Source: Dryomyza anilis
Lineage: Eukaryota > Arthropoda > Insecta > Diptera > Dryomyzidae
Direction: 5' to 3'
DNA: 64,000 nucleotides
Assembly (NCBI GenBank): GCA_951804985.1
Contig: OX638135.1
Location: 40,949,564 to 41,013,563, forward strand
Part shown: positions 33,650 through 44,936 of the stretch, piece after piece
How the letters are laid out: each line of letters starts with the position of its first letter
How positions within the stretch are numbered: the first letter of the stretch is position 1
Notes under the pieces: model-generated
What the model saw: only the letters and a program-made list of their open reading frames with translations
Told to the model about the DNA's origin: nothing
Databases searched by the model: none
Made by a program: the position numbers and the translations under genes

Positions 33650-34926
33650 ACTGAGAAGCGCAAAGGCAAGAAGTTTAAAACCTTCTTTAAAACCTGCTAA
33701 TGCGAACATCTTTAAAACCTGCTAATGCGAACTCGCGTAGCTACCAGAACTCGACAGCCTCCAGTGATATTGCTTCCACAAGCAAGAGCACTGGTGCTTC
33801 ATGTTCCGGATCGGCTGCGGATGAACTGCATTCAACATCCGGGGAAGGATAAAAAGCTGAAATATGAGTGATGGCATCATGAAGGTGCAGTGATCGTCTA
33901 AAGATAATTTCGATTGGTTTGCCACAGCCGTTGCTAAAATCCCCCCTCTGCACAAATCGCGCTTTGCTGTTATAAGTGGGGACGAGCACGAGCACAAACG
34001 CAGACGAGGAATATGCTGGATACTTCGTCCTATCAGGAAAACAGCAGAGGTGCTTGCTCAGAACAAGGGCATCGAAACGAAAGGTTGAAAAATTTCTAGC
34101 TATAAATTAGAGCGAGGTCCGGAGGACAAATAGGGCTCAACCCTGGTTGTTGGCTTAGATCAGAAATCGTTAGATGTCATGTTATCTAACTACGACAGTC
34201 ATCTAAAACTATTTGTTTGACGGATCGAATTCCAAATCAAAATCCAAATGATATTTACTCAGATCAATCTGCAACATTCTTAAGCTGCTACCGCTGTATA
34301 CATTACATCACATCACTGCCATTTAAGTACAACAATACTATACGATAAGCAAGCCGTAAGTTCAAGAATCTGTCTTATAGTATCGAAACACTTAGCTGTC
34401 ACTAAGTCAACCCAATTCTGTGGGCAAGACTTAGTGGCAGCTAAAGTGAGCTATGAAAGCGATAATGGAGGGAAACTTCTGCCTCAGGCCTGAGACTACT
34501 TCCCCTGTGACTCACTACAGCCTCTTCCACTAAAGGCAATTTCTGAACTCACAGAGTCCTGTAATCTTAAGGATACTGGTCGTATTATTTGCTGTGAAGC
34601 TAAAACACTGTGTGGGGTAAATACAACGCACGAGAAACCAGACTTGTTGATTTCATCATGACCTCCAATCTGAACATTCACAACACCGGTAATAACCAAC
34701 GTTTGTGACTGCTAGAAGACAGGAAGTGATTGACTTAAGTTTGTCTAACTGCAGACTGAGGGAGTTAATCTTAAACTGAAAGATTCTTTATCAAACCACA
34801 GGATTTTCACAATGTCATTCATTGGTTGTGAGAAACCCAAGAAAAATTCACTGAGCACGTTTCAGACAGGATCTTGAAAATTTCCTGACGATTTTTGTCA
34901 GAATTCGAACCAAAGAAAGCATTAAG
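33650..34926 (+). pseudogene. LINE, 5' part (ORF1-like and endonuclease remnants)
   Basis: Plus-strand frames give a Ser-rich stretch (SSDIASTSKSTGASCSGSAA) that may be ORF1. Further on, RETRLVDFIMTSNLNIHNTG corresponds to the C-terminal RGxxLxDFIxxxxLxIxNxG segment of the apurinic-type endonuclease of R1/LOA/Jockey-group LINEs. Stops are numerous. A foldback hAT-like insertion begins at 34,935 and interrupts the LINE. Its continuation is at 36,056. Confidence 0.65.
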
Positions 34927-34934
34927 CCGTGCAC

Positions 34935-35682
34935 TAGGGTGGTTCAGAAACATATGGAAAAAACTCAAGTACACCTTACGAGTCAACATACCTCAAATTA
35001 TGTGAGGGCGTACAGTTTGCAACACCTTTCCAAATTTCAACACCCTACGAATATTGGAAGACGGTGCTACACGGGCATATGTGTTGGCGATCACCAAACA
35101 AATCTTCAAAATTTGTATTGTCCTGTCGCGATGATAACTATATATAATGATAGTATTAATAAATTCAGTAAGTTACATATGGCCATTAAGTAAGTTACAT
35201 GTCCTGAGTTTGTATATGAAGGAAATATATGTTAATAATGTATAGTTTGTATGTAATAAATCGAAGCTCTGATCATTTACCTTTAATTTGATATACCACT
35301 TTCTAACACCAGTTGCAATATTTAATTAAAATTATTTATTATAACTCAAATGAGTCATCTCGTATTAAAGCATCAAATATATGAAACCACACTATCTGAA
35401 AAGCTGAATATTGGCCAATATCTTAATTTTGAGCTGTTTCAACATACTTACAAATTTCATCCAATTCTGAGAAAGTCCTGGAAAATTTGTTTTTTTTTTG
35501 TTGATTTGTATGCAGTGGCGCATTTGAGTTAATTTAAAAAATTTAATTAAACATTTCAACTGGTGTAAGAAAGTGGTATATCAAATTAAAGGTAAATCAT
35601 TAGATCTTTTGTTTATTATATAAAAACTATACATTATGAATATAATATTTTTAGTAAATTAGCCATAAAATAAGCTTTAATT

Positions 35683-35740
<58 letters not shown>

Positions 35741-36047
35741 ATTAAATTGACGAGGTATTTAAAAACATATACATTTTTTTTGTTTCGTGTTTATTATATA
35801 TTGGAAGGTCCTTAATGCCCTTCATATACAAACTCAGGACATAATGACCATATGTAACTTACTGAATTTATTTATGCTATCATTACATATCAGCGCGATA
35901 TGAAATTACAAATTTTGAAGATTTGTTCGGAGATCGCCAACACATATGACCATGAAATTTGGGCAAGATCTTACGAAGGGGACTTACTCACATAATTTGA
36001 GGTACGTTGACTTGTAGTTCAAAAAAAAGGGAATTTGAACCACCCTA
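34935..36047. mobile_element. Foldback hAT-like element with 8-bp target duplication
   Basis: The ends TAGGGTGGTTCA and TGAACCACCCTA are perfect inverted repeats. CCGTGCAC flanks both sides (34,927-34,934 and 36,048-36,055). The inverted repeats extend far inward: TCAACATACCTCAAATTATG/GTGAG near the left is matched near 35,995. CCTGAGTTTGTATATGAAGG is matched at 35,822. ATTTACCTTTAATTTGATAT is matched at 35,578. The two arms thus cover most of the element, with a ~190-bp loop at about 35,345-35,535. The right arm carries an extra ~180 bp including a TA tract. No transposase is encoded. Confidence 0.85.
35685..35739. repeat. (TA)n microsatellite in the foldback element arm
   Basis: A pure TA run of about 55 bp sits in the extra sequence that makes the right arm longer than the left. 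Confidence 0.9.
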
Positions 36048-36055
36048 CCGTGCAC

Positions 36056-37425
36056 TCAAGATATGAACGATGTCATAAATGCTAGTTTTGTACGAACATG
36101 TCCGCTCCAAAAAACATTATCCAGACTTCCCGTTTCTTGGTGCGACGCGTGTCTTGAAATCTTGCGAAAAGATTCCAATAAGATTCTAAATAGGTTCCTA
36201 AGGAAGAATTTAGACTTTGACTGGTTTCTTTATCGATATAAGAATATAAGAAACTAATTCGGAAATCGAAAAGTGATTCATATAAAGACTTCTGCAGTAG
36301 CATGGAATCCTGCAGTGAGACTAGCCGATTGGTTAGGTTTCTTAAAAGAGACAGAACTGCCCGACTGAACTCACTGCAGAGACCGGATGGCTCGGATACT
36401 GAGTCTAAGACAGAGTTGAGCCTTATTTGTCCCAGCACTGATGACAGCATAACAATTCTAATGTGACAATATATGAGTGGAAGGTTGCCAGATCGGTTGT
36501 ATACGATGAAGCTAATTAATATGCAGTGGCCTTTTTGATGCTTTCAAGTCATTTGGAGTCACCAGTTATGCTACCGGTACTGCTACCATGCCTAATGAAG
36601 ACCTTTAGAGCAAGTCTCGCATGGGAAATTTTTCCGAAATCCTGTCGCATTCAGTCTTAAAGTAGTAGCATTCATTCCTAAAGAAGGAAGAGATGACTTT
36701 TCTATAGTCAAGAGCCTCAGACCCATTAATATGATGTTCTTCAAACTAAAGTGTATAGAAAGACTAGTTGATTTGCACATCAGAAAATATTGTTGTCAAG
36801 GTACCCACTATCGTCAAGTCAACATGCCTACCAACACGGAAAATTCTGTGAAAAAGAATTACATCATCTGGTTGGCCGGATCGAGCATGACTTTTATAAC
36901 AAAATGTACGCCATGGGCATATTTCATCACATCGAAGGTGATTTTGATAATGCGACTTTGGTTGGAATGTGCGAAGCAGCTTAACGGCATGGAATAGATG
37001 AAACATTGGTCAAATGGCTACGGTCAATGCTAATGTTTAGGACCATCACCTCTGATGCGGAATGCGGTCAGTACATTATTGCAGCGATGAGTAGAGGCTG
37101 TCCTCAAGGAGGGGTTCTCTCCCCCTGCTTTGGTGCATGTTGGTTGACTCTCTGCCCAATGATCTCTATTCCCAGACGATGTTGCCATTCTTCCCACAGG
37201 CTTTCCTCTCAATGAGGTATGTGATAAAAACACAACTTTCATTGAACCGAATTGACAGCTGGTGTAGTGCAAACGAACGTCAACCCTCACAAAACAGGGA
37301 TTGTTCTCTTAACTAAGAAAATAATAATCACAGGATTATCTCTACTAGTACTTAAGGGTGTCACCATTCCTCTGTCTAACAAAGTAAAATATCTGGGCTT
37401 AACTCTAGATAGTAAACAACTTTGA
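36056..37425 (+). pseudogene. LINE, reverse-transcriptase part (R1/LOA/Jockey group)
   Basis: Frames read WCDACLEILRKDSNKILNRF, then SYKDFCSSMESCSETSRLVR and FLKRDRTARLNSLQRPDGSD (the linker before RT). Next are FIPKEGRDDFSIVKSLRPIN, IERLVDLHIRKY, HHLVGRIEHDFYNKMYAMGI, FHHIEGDFDNATLVGMCEA and RGCPQGGVLSPC. These are the ordered RT blocks of the LINE group with FIPKPGRxxxxxAKSxRPISL and RGCPQGGVLSP; the catalytic FADD/YADD region is lost in frameshifts. It continues the interrupted piece ending at 34,926. Confidence 0.78.
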
Positions 37426-39182
37426 ACAAAATTATTAATATAAATTTATTAATATTTTATTTAAACGTTATCGTCAACGGAATATAATTTTATTTTCAGA
37501 TATTTTATGATTCGGCGTTAAACTGTTGGTTCCGATATTTGAGTACAAATATAACACGTTTAAATGGTGAAACAGTTTTAGTATTTTTGAAATCATTTGT
37601 TATTGTCTCGAAAGAAATCTTGACTGTAACATTATTTTAACTAAGGTCTGAATTTCGTTTACAATGACCTGTGATCTTTATCAAACGATTACAAGTATTT
37701 ATTACAATGCTGTAAAATGTATAGATTGTATATCATGGCCTCAAACATAAATGCATTGTTCATATTCAACAAAACATTCCAATCTTCGTCGCAAAATTTT
37801 GAACATTTTTATACACAGATATACATGAGCATATTCTCGAAACTATCAAAAACGTAGTATAATTCGTTGAAAAACCATTATTTTTCTTGTCAAAAACACA
37901 CTTTTATTCCGTAATTTAAAAATATGGACCAAAACGCAAATAACGAAACCATAATTTCGATGAATAAGTATAGTGTTGTTGATTCCTTCGAATTTCATGT
38001 CAATTTCATGGAATTTTCGAATACCCAATCGTAGAAAAAATGAATTAATATTATTTCCTGTAAAATTTAACAATTAAAGGATTTTTTTTTTTACTTTTTA
38101 TATTTAAAAATTGTATAAAATATTATTTTGTGGAACGTAACAAACATTTTTACTTCCATTTAACTCAAACAAAAATTTATTCAGTGTATTTAAAATGTTA
38201 TTACATTAATTTTATTTAAAAGCGTAGAAATTATGCATTGCACATTGAAAATAGTCCACCAGAGGACCAGACCTTTTCAACAATATAAGACAACTTCAAA
38301 TCTACTTCTAAATAATGTAATGTCTACTCTAAGAACGTTTATAACTTCTAAACAACAAGGTATACCAAAAATCTTATATATGAAGAAAATGATTCCAATA
38401 CTAAGTATACTTTTAAATGCATGTTTAAAAAATATTAAAAGTATTCAACATAATGTGATTTCAGAAATATATATGTTAAAATGAGCGTACGAATATAGTG
38501 TAACAAACGGCGTTTTGGTCCATATATATTTTCGTAAGGGAAAAACTATACAGGGTAAAAATAATAAAATGTTAAATAAAAAAATGTCTAATTTTAACCC
38601 AGTTTAATATACAGCGTGTTTAAAAAATGCAAATTACTTACATAACCTAGTCAAGGAAATTGGTCATAAAGTATAAATGAATGAAAATGAATGTTTATGT
38701 TATGTTTTAAACACCTTTCCAATGGTACATACACCATGATTTCCTCCTATTTTAAAACGTACGTAAAGTTGAAATTTCTAAAAATAAAAATTCAAATTTT
38801 GAATTTATCATTGATTTTCTCAAAATTTCGTTATGGATCTCCCCATTTTTCAAAATTTATAATGATAGACTAGTTAATTCACAGTATTTGCTTACCAATC
38901 ACAGTGATTCCAACCACGTAAAAATGCTGCAGAAATAATTAAACTGTGGAGCATCTTGTGATTTGTTGGTAGAAATAAAAGAAAAAATTATTATGTTTTG
39001 AAATATGATCAGAAAATATGTTCTGTGAAGTAATATGATAATGATTATAATTTTAATAAATGTTTAAAATTATTTCACGATTATTTCGGTTATTTTTTAT
39101 TTCAACCACCAAATCACAACACCCGCGACTCTTTAATTATTTCTGCAGGATAACTTACTAGTTTAAAATCACTGTAATTTAA
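37426..39182. other. AT-rich intronic sequence with a SINE scrap
   Basis: No gene is recognised. The only identifiable item is the SINE fragment at 37,511-37,571. Confidence 0.4.
37511..37571 (+). mobile_element. SINE body fragment
   Basis: TTCGGCGTTAAACTGTTGGT then TTTGAGTACAAATATAACAC and AAATGGTGA match the central body of the SINE at 3,084-3,416, with no head or tail. Confidence 0.6.
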
Positions 39183-39642
39183 AACCAGTTTCGAAGGTTA
39201 GATCACATGGGAAATTTTAAAGAAGGAGTTATTATGATAGTTAGGATTAGAGATGGGCACGTAAGTGAGTTTTGACTCACACTCACTCACGCTCACGAAA
39301 AATTTTTTTTATTGCTCTACTCACACACACTCACAACCACGTGAGTAAAATTAAGATTCAATCACAATCACGCTGAATCACGCTCACATGCCCATCTCTA
39401 GTTAGGATTATCAAAATTATGGTCGGTCTATGCCCTAATACCCTACACATATGTCTGGTTACCATTCAAAGTGGTATATAGGTCACCAGGGTATACGAAT
39501 ACTGAAAATAACTACAAACTTTCAATCGCTGAAGAATGTCCATTCATTTGATACCCATATTTACAAATGGGTAGGTGTACCCAGTTTCTATTTTTTTTTT
39601 TTGGAACCGCAATTCTTTTACCCGGAAAACATTATTTTCATC
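39183..39642 (+). mobile_element. mini-me-like copy H carrying a hAT MITE
   Basis: This copy runs from AAACCAGTTTCGAAGGTTAG to the poly-T/ACCGCAATTC region, with the 3' half missing. Its hairpin is degraded to ATGGTCGGTCTATGCCCTAA. A 153-bp MITE sits inside it at 39,248-39,400. Removing the MITE and one target duplication restores the family sequence GATAGTTAGGATTATCAAAA. Confidence 0.8.
39248..39400. mobile_element. 153-bp hAT MITE with CACTCA-rich interior
   Basis: The ends TAGAGATGGGCA and TGCCCATCTCTA are perfect inverted repeats. GTTAGGAT flanks both sides (39,240-39,247 and 39,401-39,408) as an 8-bp target duplication, which identifies a hAT-superfamily insertion. The interior is dominated by repeated CTCAC/GTGAG words on both strands. 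It is non-coding. Confidence 0.92.
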
Positions 39643-39789
39643 AGGACTATTTCGTACTGTCACAATTTTCACATTTTCAAAAATTGCTACTGCTGTGACT
39701 GCGACTTTTTACAATAAAGCTGCATCAGTAGGCAGTAGCACATTTCTGAAAACTAAAACTATGACAGTCACCAGTAGTAAATCAAATTT

Positions 39790-40378
39790 AAACCAGTTGG
39801 GAAGGTTAAATCACATGGGAAATTTTAAAGTAGGTTTTAGTATGATAGTTAGGATTATCAAAATTATAGTCGGTCTAAGCCGACTATAAATACCCTACAC
39901 ATATGTGTGGTTACCATTAAAAGTGGTATATAGGTCACCAGGGTATACGAATCCTGAAAATAACTACAAAACTTTCAATAGCTGAAGAATTTCCATTCAT
40001 TTGATAACCATATTTACAAATGGGTAGGTGTACCAAATTACACTTTTTTTTTGGAACACAAGTCGTTTCGCCGGAAACCATTATTTTCATGAGCACGAGT
40101 CAATATATATTTGACCAAAAAAAGTGTTCCTAAGCATGTATACAGTAAAATTGATCTGTAGATATAAATTTTATACGAGGTATTTGAACATAAGTGGTCG
40201 GTTCTCAGGTCACAATAGACCGATCATACCAATTTTCTTGTTCAGACAGCTTAGATATATAAGTAATCTAAATCTTAAGTTTCATTGCTCTATCTCTTCT
40301 ATTTTTTCTGTAATCGTGATTTCAACAGACAGACGGACATACGGACATACGGACGGACATACGGACATCGCTAAATCG
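39790..40378 (+). mobile_element. mini-me-like copy I, fused at its core to a satellite
   Basis: This copy begins AAACCAGTTGGGAAGGTTAA and is complete through the hairpin, body and (CAGA/CATA/CGGA)n tract up to ACATCGCTAAATCG. At that point, inside the conserved core, the sequence switches to the 173-bp satellite instead of continuing ACTCAGGAGGTC. The TA tract and 3' end are absent. Confidence 0.82.
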
Positions 40379-42855
40379 CACAGGCCTCCTGGACTGGCCA
40401 GTGGCCACTTCATCATGTTCGATTTTCCATCCAAAAAAACACATTTTTTCAAAAAATTGTTAAAAATACCAAACGTATAGCTTTTTACTAGGGGATAGTG
40501 TCGTTGGAAATTACAAGTCAATACCTTTCGAATGACATATGAGAAGTTAGCGCACAGGCCTGCTGGACTGGCCAATGGCCACTTCATCATGTTCGATTTT
40601 ATCCAAAAAACACATTTTTTCAAAAAATTGTTAAAAATACCAAACGTATAGCTTTTGGTTAGCGGATAGTGTCGTTGGAAATTACAAGTCATTACCTTTC
40701 GAATGACATATAAGAAGTTAGCGCACAGGCCTCCTGGACTGGCCAGAGGTTACTTCATCATACTATGATTTTTATTTTCAGTATACAATGCAAATAACCG
40801 CTCTGTTAATTATCGCGAATTTTTAACATTGAAACTCATCCCTGTGTTCTAAGATCATTTAGTTTAAATTATTTAAATTTTTCAAAAAATTGTTAAAAAT
40901 ACCAAACGTATAGCTTTTTACTAGGGGATAGTGTCGTTGGAAAGTAAAACTCAATACCTTTCGAATGACATATGAGAAGTGAGCGCACAGGCCTCCTGGA
41001 CTGGCCAGTGGCCACTTCATCATATTCGATTTTTCATCCAAAAAAGACAATTTTTCAAAAAATAGTTAGAAATACCAAACGTATAGCTTTTTACTAGCGG
41101 AAAGTGTCGTTGGAAAATACAAGTCATTACCTTTCGAATGACATATAAGAAGTTAGCGCACAGGCCTCCTGGACTGGCCAGTGGTTACTTCATCATACTA
41201 TGATTTTTATTTTCAGTATACAATGCAAATAACCGCTCTGTTAATTATCGCGAATTTTTAACATTGAAACTCATCCCTGTGTTCTAAGATCATTTAGTTT
41301 AAATTATTTAAATTTTTGAAAAAATAGTTAAACATACCAAACGTATAGCTTTTTACTAGGGGATAGTGTCGTTGGAAAGTAAAACTCAATACCTTTCGAA
41401 TGACATATGAGAAGTTAGCGCACAGGCCTCCTGGACTGGCCAGTGGCCACTTCATCATGTTCGATTTTCCATCCAAAAAACACATTTTTTCAAAAAATTG
41501 TTAAAAATACCAAACGTATAGCTTTTGCTTAGCGGATAGTGTCGTTGGAAAGTACAAGTCATTACCTTTCGAATGACATATAAGAAGTTAGCGCACAGGC
41601 CTCCTGGACTGGCCAGTGGCCACTTCATCATGTTCGATTTTCCATCCAAAAAACACATTTTTTCAAAAAATTGTTAAAAATACCAAACGTATAGCTTTTG
41701 ATTAGCGGATAAAGTCGTTGGAAAATACAAGTCATTACCTTTCGAATGACATATAAGAAGTTAGCGCACAGGCCTCCTGGACTGGCCAGTGGCCACTTCA
41801 TCATGTTCGATTTTCCATCCAAAAAACACATTTTTTCAAAAAATTGTTAAAAATACCAAACGTATAGCTTTTTACTAGGGGATAGTGTCGTTGGAAAGTA
41901 AAACTCAATACCTTTCGAATGACATATGAGAAGTGAGCGCACAGGCCTCCTGGACTGGCCAGTGGCCACTTCATCATATTCGATTTTTCATCCAAAAAAG
42001 ACAATTTTTCAAAAAATAGTTAAAAATACCAAACGTATAGCTTTTGGTTAGAGGATAGTGTCGTTGGAAAGTACAAGTCATTACCTTTCGAATGACATAT
42101 AAGAAGTTAGCGCACAGGCCTCCTGGACTGGCCAGTGGCCACTTCATCATGTTCGATTTTCCATCCAAAAAACACATTTTTTCAAAAAATTGTTAAAAAT
42201 ACCAAACGTATAGCTTTTGATTAGCGGATAAAGTCGTTGGAAAATACAAGTCATTACCTTTCGAATGACATATAAGAAGTTAGCGCACAGGCCTCCTGGA
42301 CTGGCCAGTGGCCACTTCATCATGTTCGATTTTCCATCCAAAAAAGACATTTTTACAAAAAATAGTTAAAAATACCAAACGTATAGCTTTTGATTAGCAG
42401 ATAGTGTCGTTGGAAAATACAACTCAATACCTTTCGAATGAGATATGAGAAGTTAGCGCACAGGCCTCCTGGACTGGCCAGTGGCCACTTCATCTTGTTC
42501 GATTTTTCATCCAAAAAACACAATTTTTCAAAAAATAGTTAAAAATACCAAACGTATAGCTTTTTACTAGCGGATAGTGTCGTTGGAAATTACAAGTCAA
42601 TACCTTTCGAATGACATATGAGAAGTTAGCGCACAGGCCTCCTGGACTGGCCAGTGGCCACTTCATCATGTTCGTTTTTTCATCATAAAAAAGACAATTT
42701 TTCAAAAATTAATTAAAAATACCAAACGTATAGCTTTTTACTTGCGGATAGTTTCGTTGGAAAGTAAAAGTCAGTACCCTTCGAATGACATATGAGAAGT
42801 TAGCGCACAGGCCTCCTGGACTGAAAACAGTGGTCATTTCATCATAGTACACTCC
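40379..42855 (+). repeat. 173-bp-period satellite array, 14 unit starts
   Basis: CACAGGCCTCCTGGACTGG-type unit starts lie at 40379, 40553, 40724, 40986, 41159, 41421, 41594, 41767, 41940, 42113, 42286, 42459, 42632 and 42806. Most spacings are 173 bp. Two units (from 40,724 and 41,159) are 262 bp because both carry the same ~89-bp insert, which gives a 435-bp higher-order duplication. Conserved words are CTGGCCAGTGGCCAC, AAAATACCAAACGTATAGCT and GTCGTTGGAAA. The ~67-codon open frames in each unit are repeat translations. Confidence 0.95.
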
Positions 42856-42949
42856 ATATGGCAGTCAGTAGATTTATTTAACAGTGCCTCTGTTAAAAAA
42901 TTATGGTTTGTGTATTCGCTAAATTCGCGAATTATTTAACTTCACGTAC

Positions 42950-43462
42950 TTTTTAGAAACAAGCTGGGTTTACTGATTGATAAACCAAACCATGGAACAG
43001 GAAATACAAATAACGGTAACACTGAGCGTAGATTTTTTCCAGACCCTGAATTAAACAGTAAAATAACCGGAGTCAATGTTACGTTTATTGAAAGGTTCAG
43101 TCATATACTTTTTTTTGATAAGTTTGCGTTTGAATCAGCCGAACTATATGTTGAACTGTCCTTGGTTATTTATGCCATCTACAAAACATAAAATACTGTT
43201 ACATGGAGGTAATGTAATGCAACATTGTTTACTTCCAATTGGGCAGTATTGGGAAGAAGCAGCTGAAGTTCGCAATAAAGATTTTAAGCGTTTTAGGGAA
43301 TTTCACACGCGTAAATTTTCAAGAATAGCTACGAACGAAGACTTAATACACACATTACTGGTATCTTCTGATCTGTATATCGCATCGTTAATACAGCAGT
43401 GGAAAAAACCAAATGATGAAGACGAACAATATATACTTAAACTAATTGAACAATATCAATAA
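42950..43462 (+). pseudogene. Transposon-associated protein, C-terminal fragment
   Basis: The first frame reads NKLGLLIDKPNHGTGNTNNG and NTERRFFPDPELNSKITGVN. After a one-base shift near 43,155 the frame continues with NCPWLFMPSTKHKILLHGGN, LLPIGQYWEEAAEVRNKDFK and FREFHTRKFSRIATNEDLIH. I recognise this as the C-terminal region of an uncharacterised family scattered in arthropod genomes and typically linked to transposons: TNDGNTARRFF... PWxxMPxSxHKILIHG... LPIGxLSEEAxEARNKDxxxxRExHTRK. I cannot name the element. The frameshift and the missing N-terminus make it a pseudogene. It lies directly after the satellite array. Confidence 0.65.
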
Positions 43463-44936
43463 ACAATTTCACTACTTTTTTATTTTTAATTATTTATAAA
43501 GATAAATATTTTGTATCGAAAAATATATATACTACGGCCATATTAAACTAATAAACTAAATTTGAAAAAATATAGCTTCAAAAATAACAAAGAAACTAAT
43601 ATTAAAAGAACTCTGTCGTATGGGAGGTGCCATGCCCAGTGGCCAATTATTCCCATGCCATACAAAATTTATTATTTTTTATATTTTTAATTATTTATAG
43701 AGATAACTATTTTGTATCGAAAAATATATATACTACGGCCATATTAAACTAATAAACTGAATTTGAAAAATATAGCTTCAAAAATAACAAAGAAACTTAA
43801 ATTAAAAGAACTCTGGCTATACTACGGCTATATTATACTAATAAACAAAATTTGAACAATATAACTTCGAAAATAACAAAGAAACTAATATTAAAAGAAC
43901 TCTGTCATACGGGAGGTGACACGCTCAGTGGTCCAATTACTCTCATATTTTTTTTAGGCTATACTATGGCTATGTTATACTAATAAACAAAATTTGAACA
44001 ATATAGATTCAAAAATAACAAAAAACTCGGTCAAAAAATTCTGTCGTATGGGACTCGAATTACGCCCATATTTTTCCAGATGTTTTCTATGCTCCATATA
44101 TATACCTAAACCTATTTTTGTTAAGATCTGTGTATTGGTTTGCGAATTATAAAACTTCATCAATTGCGCCTCCTATCGACGAAAATAATTACTAATATTA
44201 GTCCGTCACTTTTTACCGTAACCTAGCTAAGCGCTGCCAAAATTGAGGTCAAATCGGTTTATAACTTCCGAAGATAATCAAAAAACAAAAAAAATATGGT
44301 CAGTTTAGAAAATTCGGCGGAATTTATTTTTGTACCTATACCAATATTTAAAAACCGTCAGTTCTCTTTCAAATATATTTGTGATTCCAGAGCTGAAAGA
44401 ATCATATAAATCCGTTCAGAAATACGACCTGTAGTATATTTATAACAGTAAAATGTCAAAACAAACCACTGTGCGTCGGTCTAAAAAGATCTAGTTTTAA
44501 AACTACTACAAAATGAACTAGACAAAAATATACTAGAGCTGGTTCAAAGTAATGTAGAAGAGAGTCAGTTGGAAACAAATTCTCTGTATTTTTGCGCAGT
44601 CTCAGTCGAATTTGTGCATAACGAAAAACCTTTCTTGAAAAATAACAGTATTAGGAATAACGAGTGGGGAAGAAAAAATCACATGGATGGGACTTACAGC
44701 CATATATCGTATCTCGAAAATTTACGAAAGTATACACAAACGCCCATGTGACTGACTTTTGAATTTTGTACAATAACTGATACCAACCTGATTAATTTTT
44801 TGGATTTCCTTAACAGGTACTTTTCTTATTCTGAACTAAATTTCCACTCGGGAATCTTCTTTAAAATATGTTCCCATTACGTCCGTCAATATGGAGCGGT
44901 CTTTAAAGTTTTGTTTGGACTAAATATTATGTATGT
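43463..44936. other. AT-rich intronic sequence starting with a degenerate tandem repeat
   Basis: The first 600 bp are a tandem repeat (listed separately). From 44,050 to 44,936 no gene, RNA or repeat structure is recognised. Confidence 0.4.
43495..44050 (+). repeat. Degenerate tandem repeat, four partial units
   Basis: TACTACGGCCATATTAAACT with AATAAACTAAATTTGAA, then TCAAAAATAACAAAGAAACT and AAAAGAACTCTGTCGTATGG, recurs from about 43,520, 43,720, 43,818 and 43,963. The last two units are shorter. AAAGAACTCTGTC often precedes a GGGAGGTGnCA-type word. Confidence 0.7.

Noticed and set aside
40282..42705. A series of overlapping minus-strand open frames of 63-136 codons with near-identical peptides
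   Set aside because: They are translations of the 173-bp satellite units; each runs over a unit border and stops, and nothing suggests protein coding.
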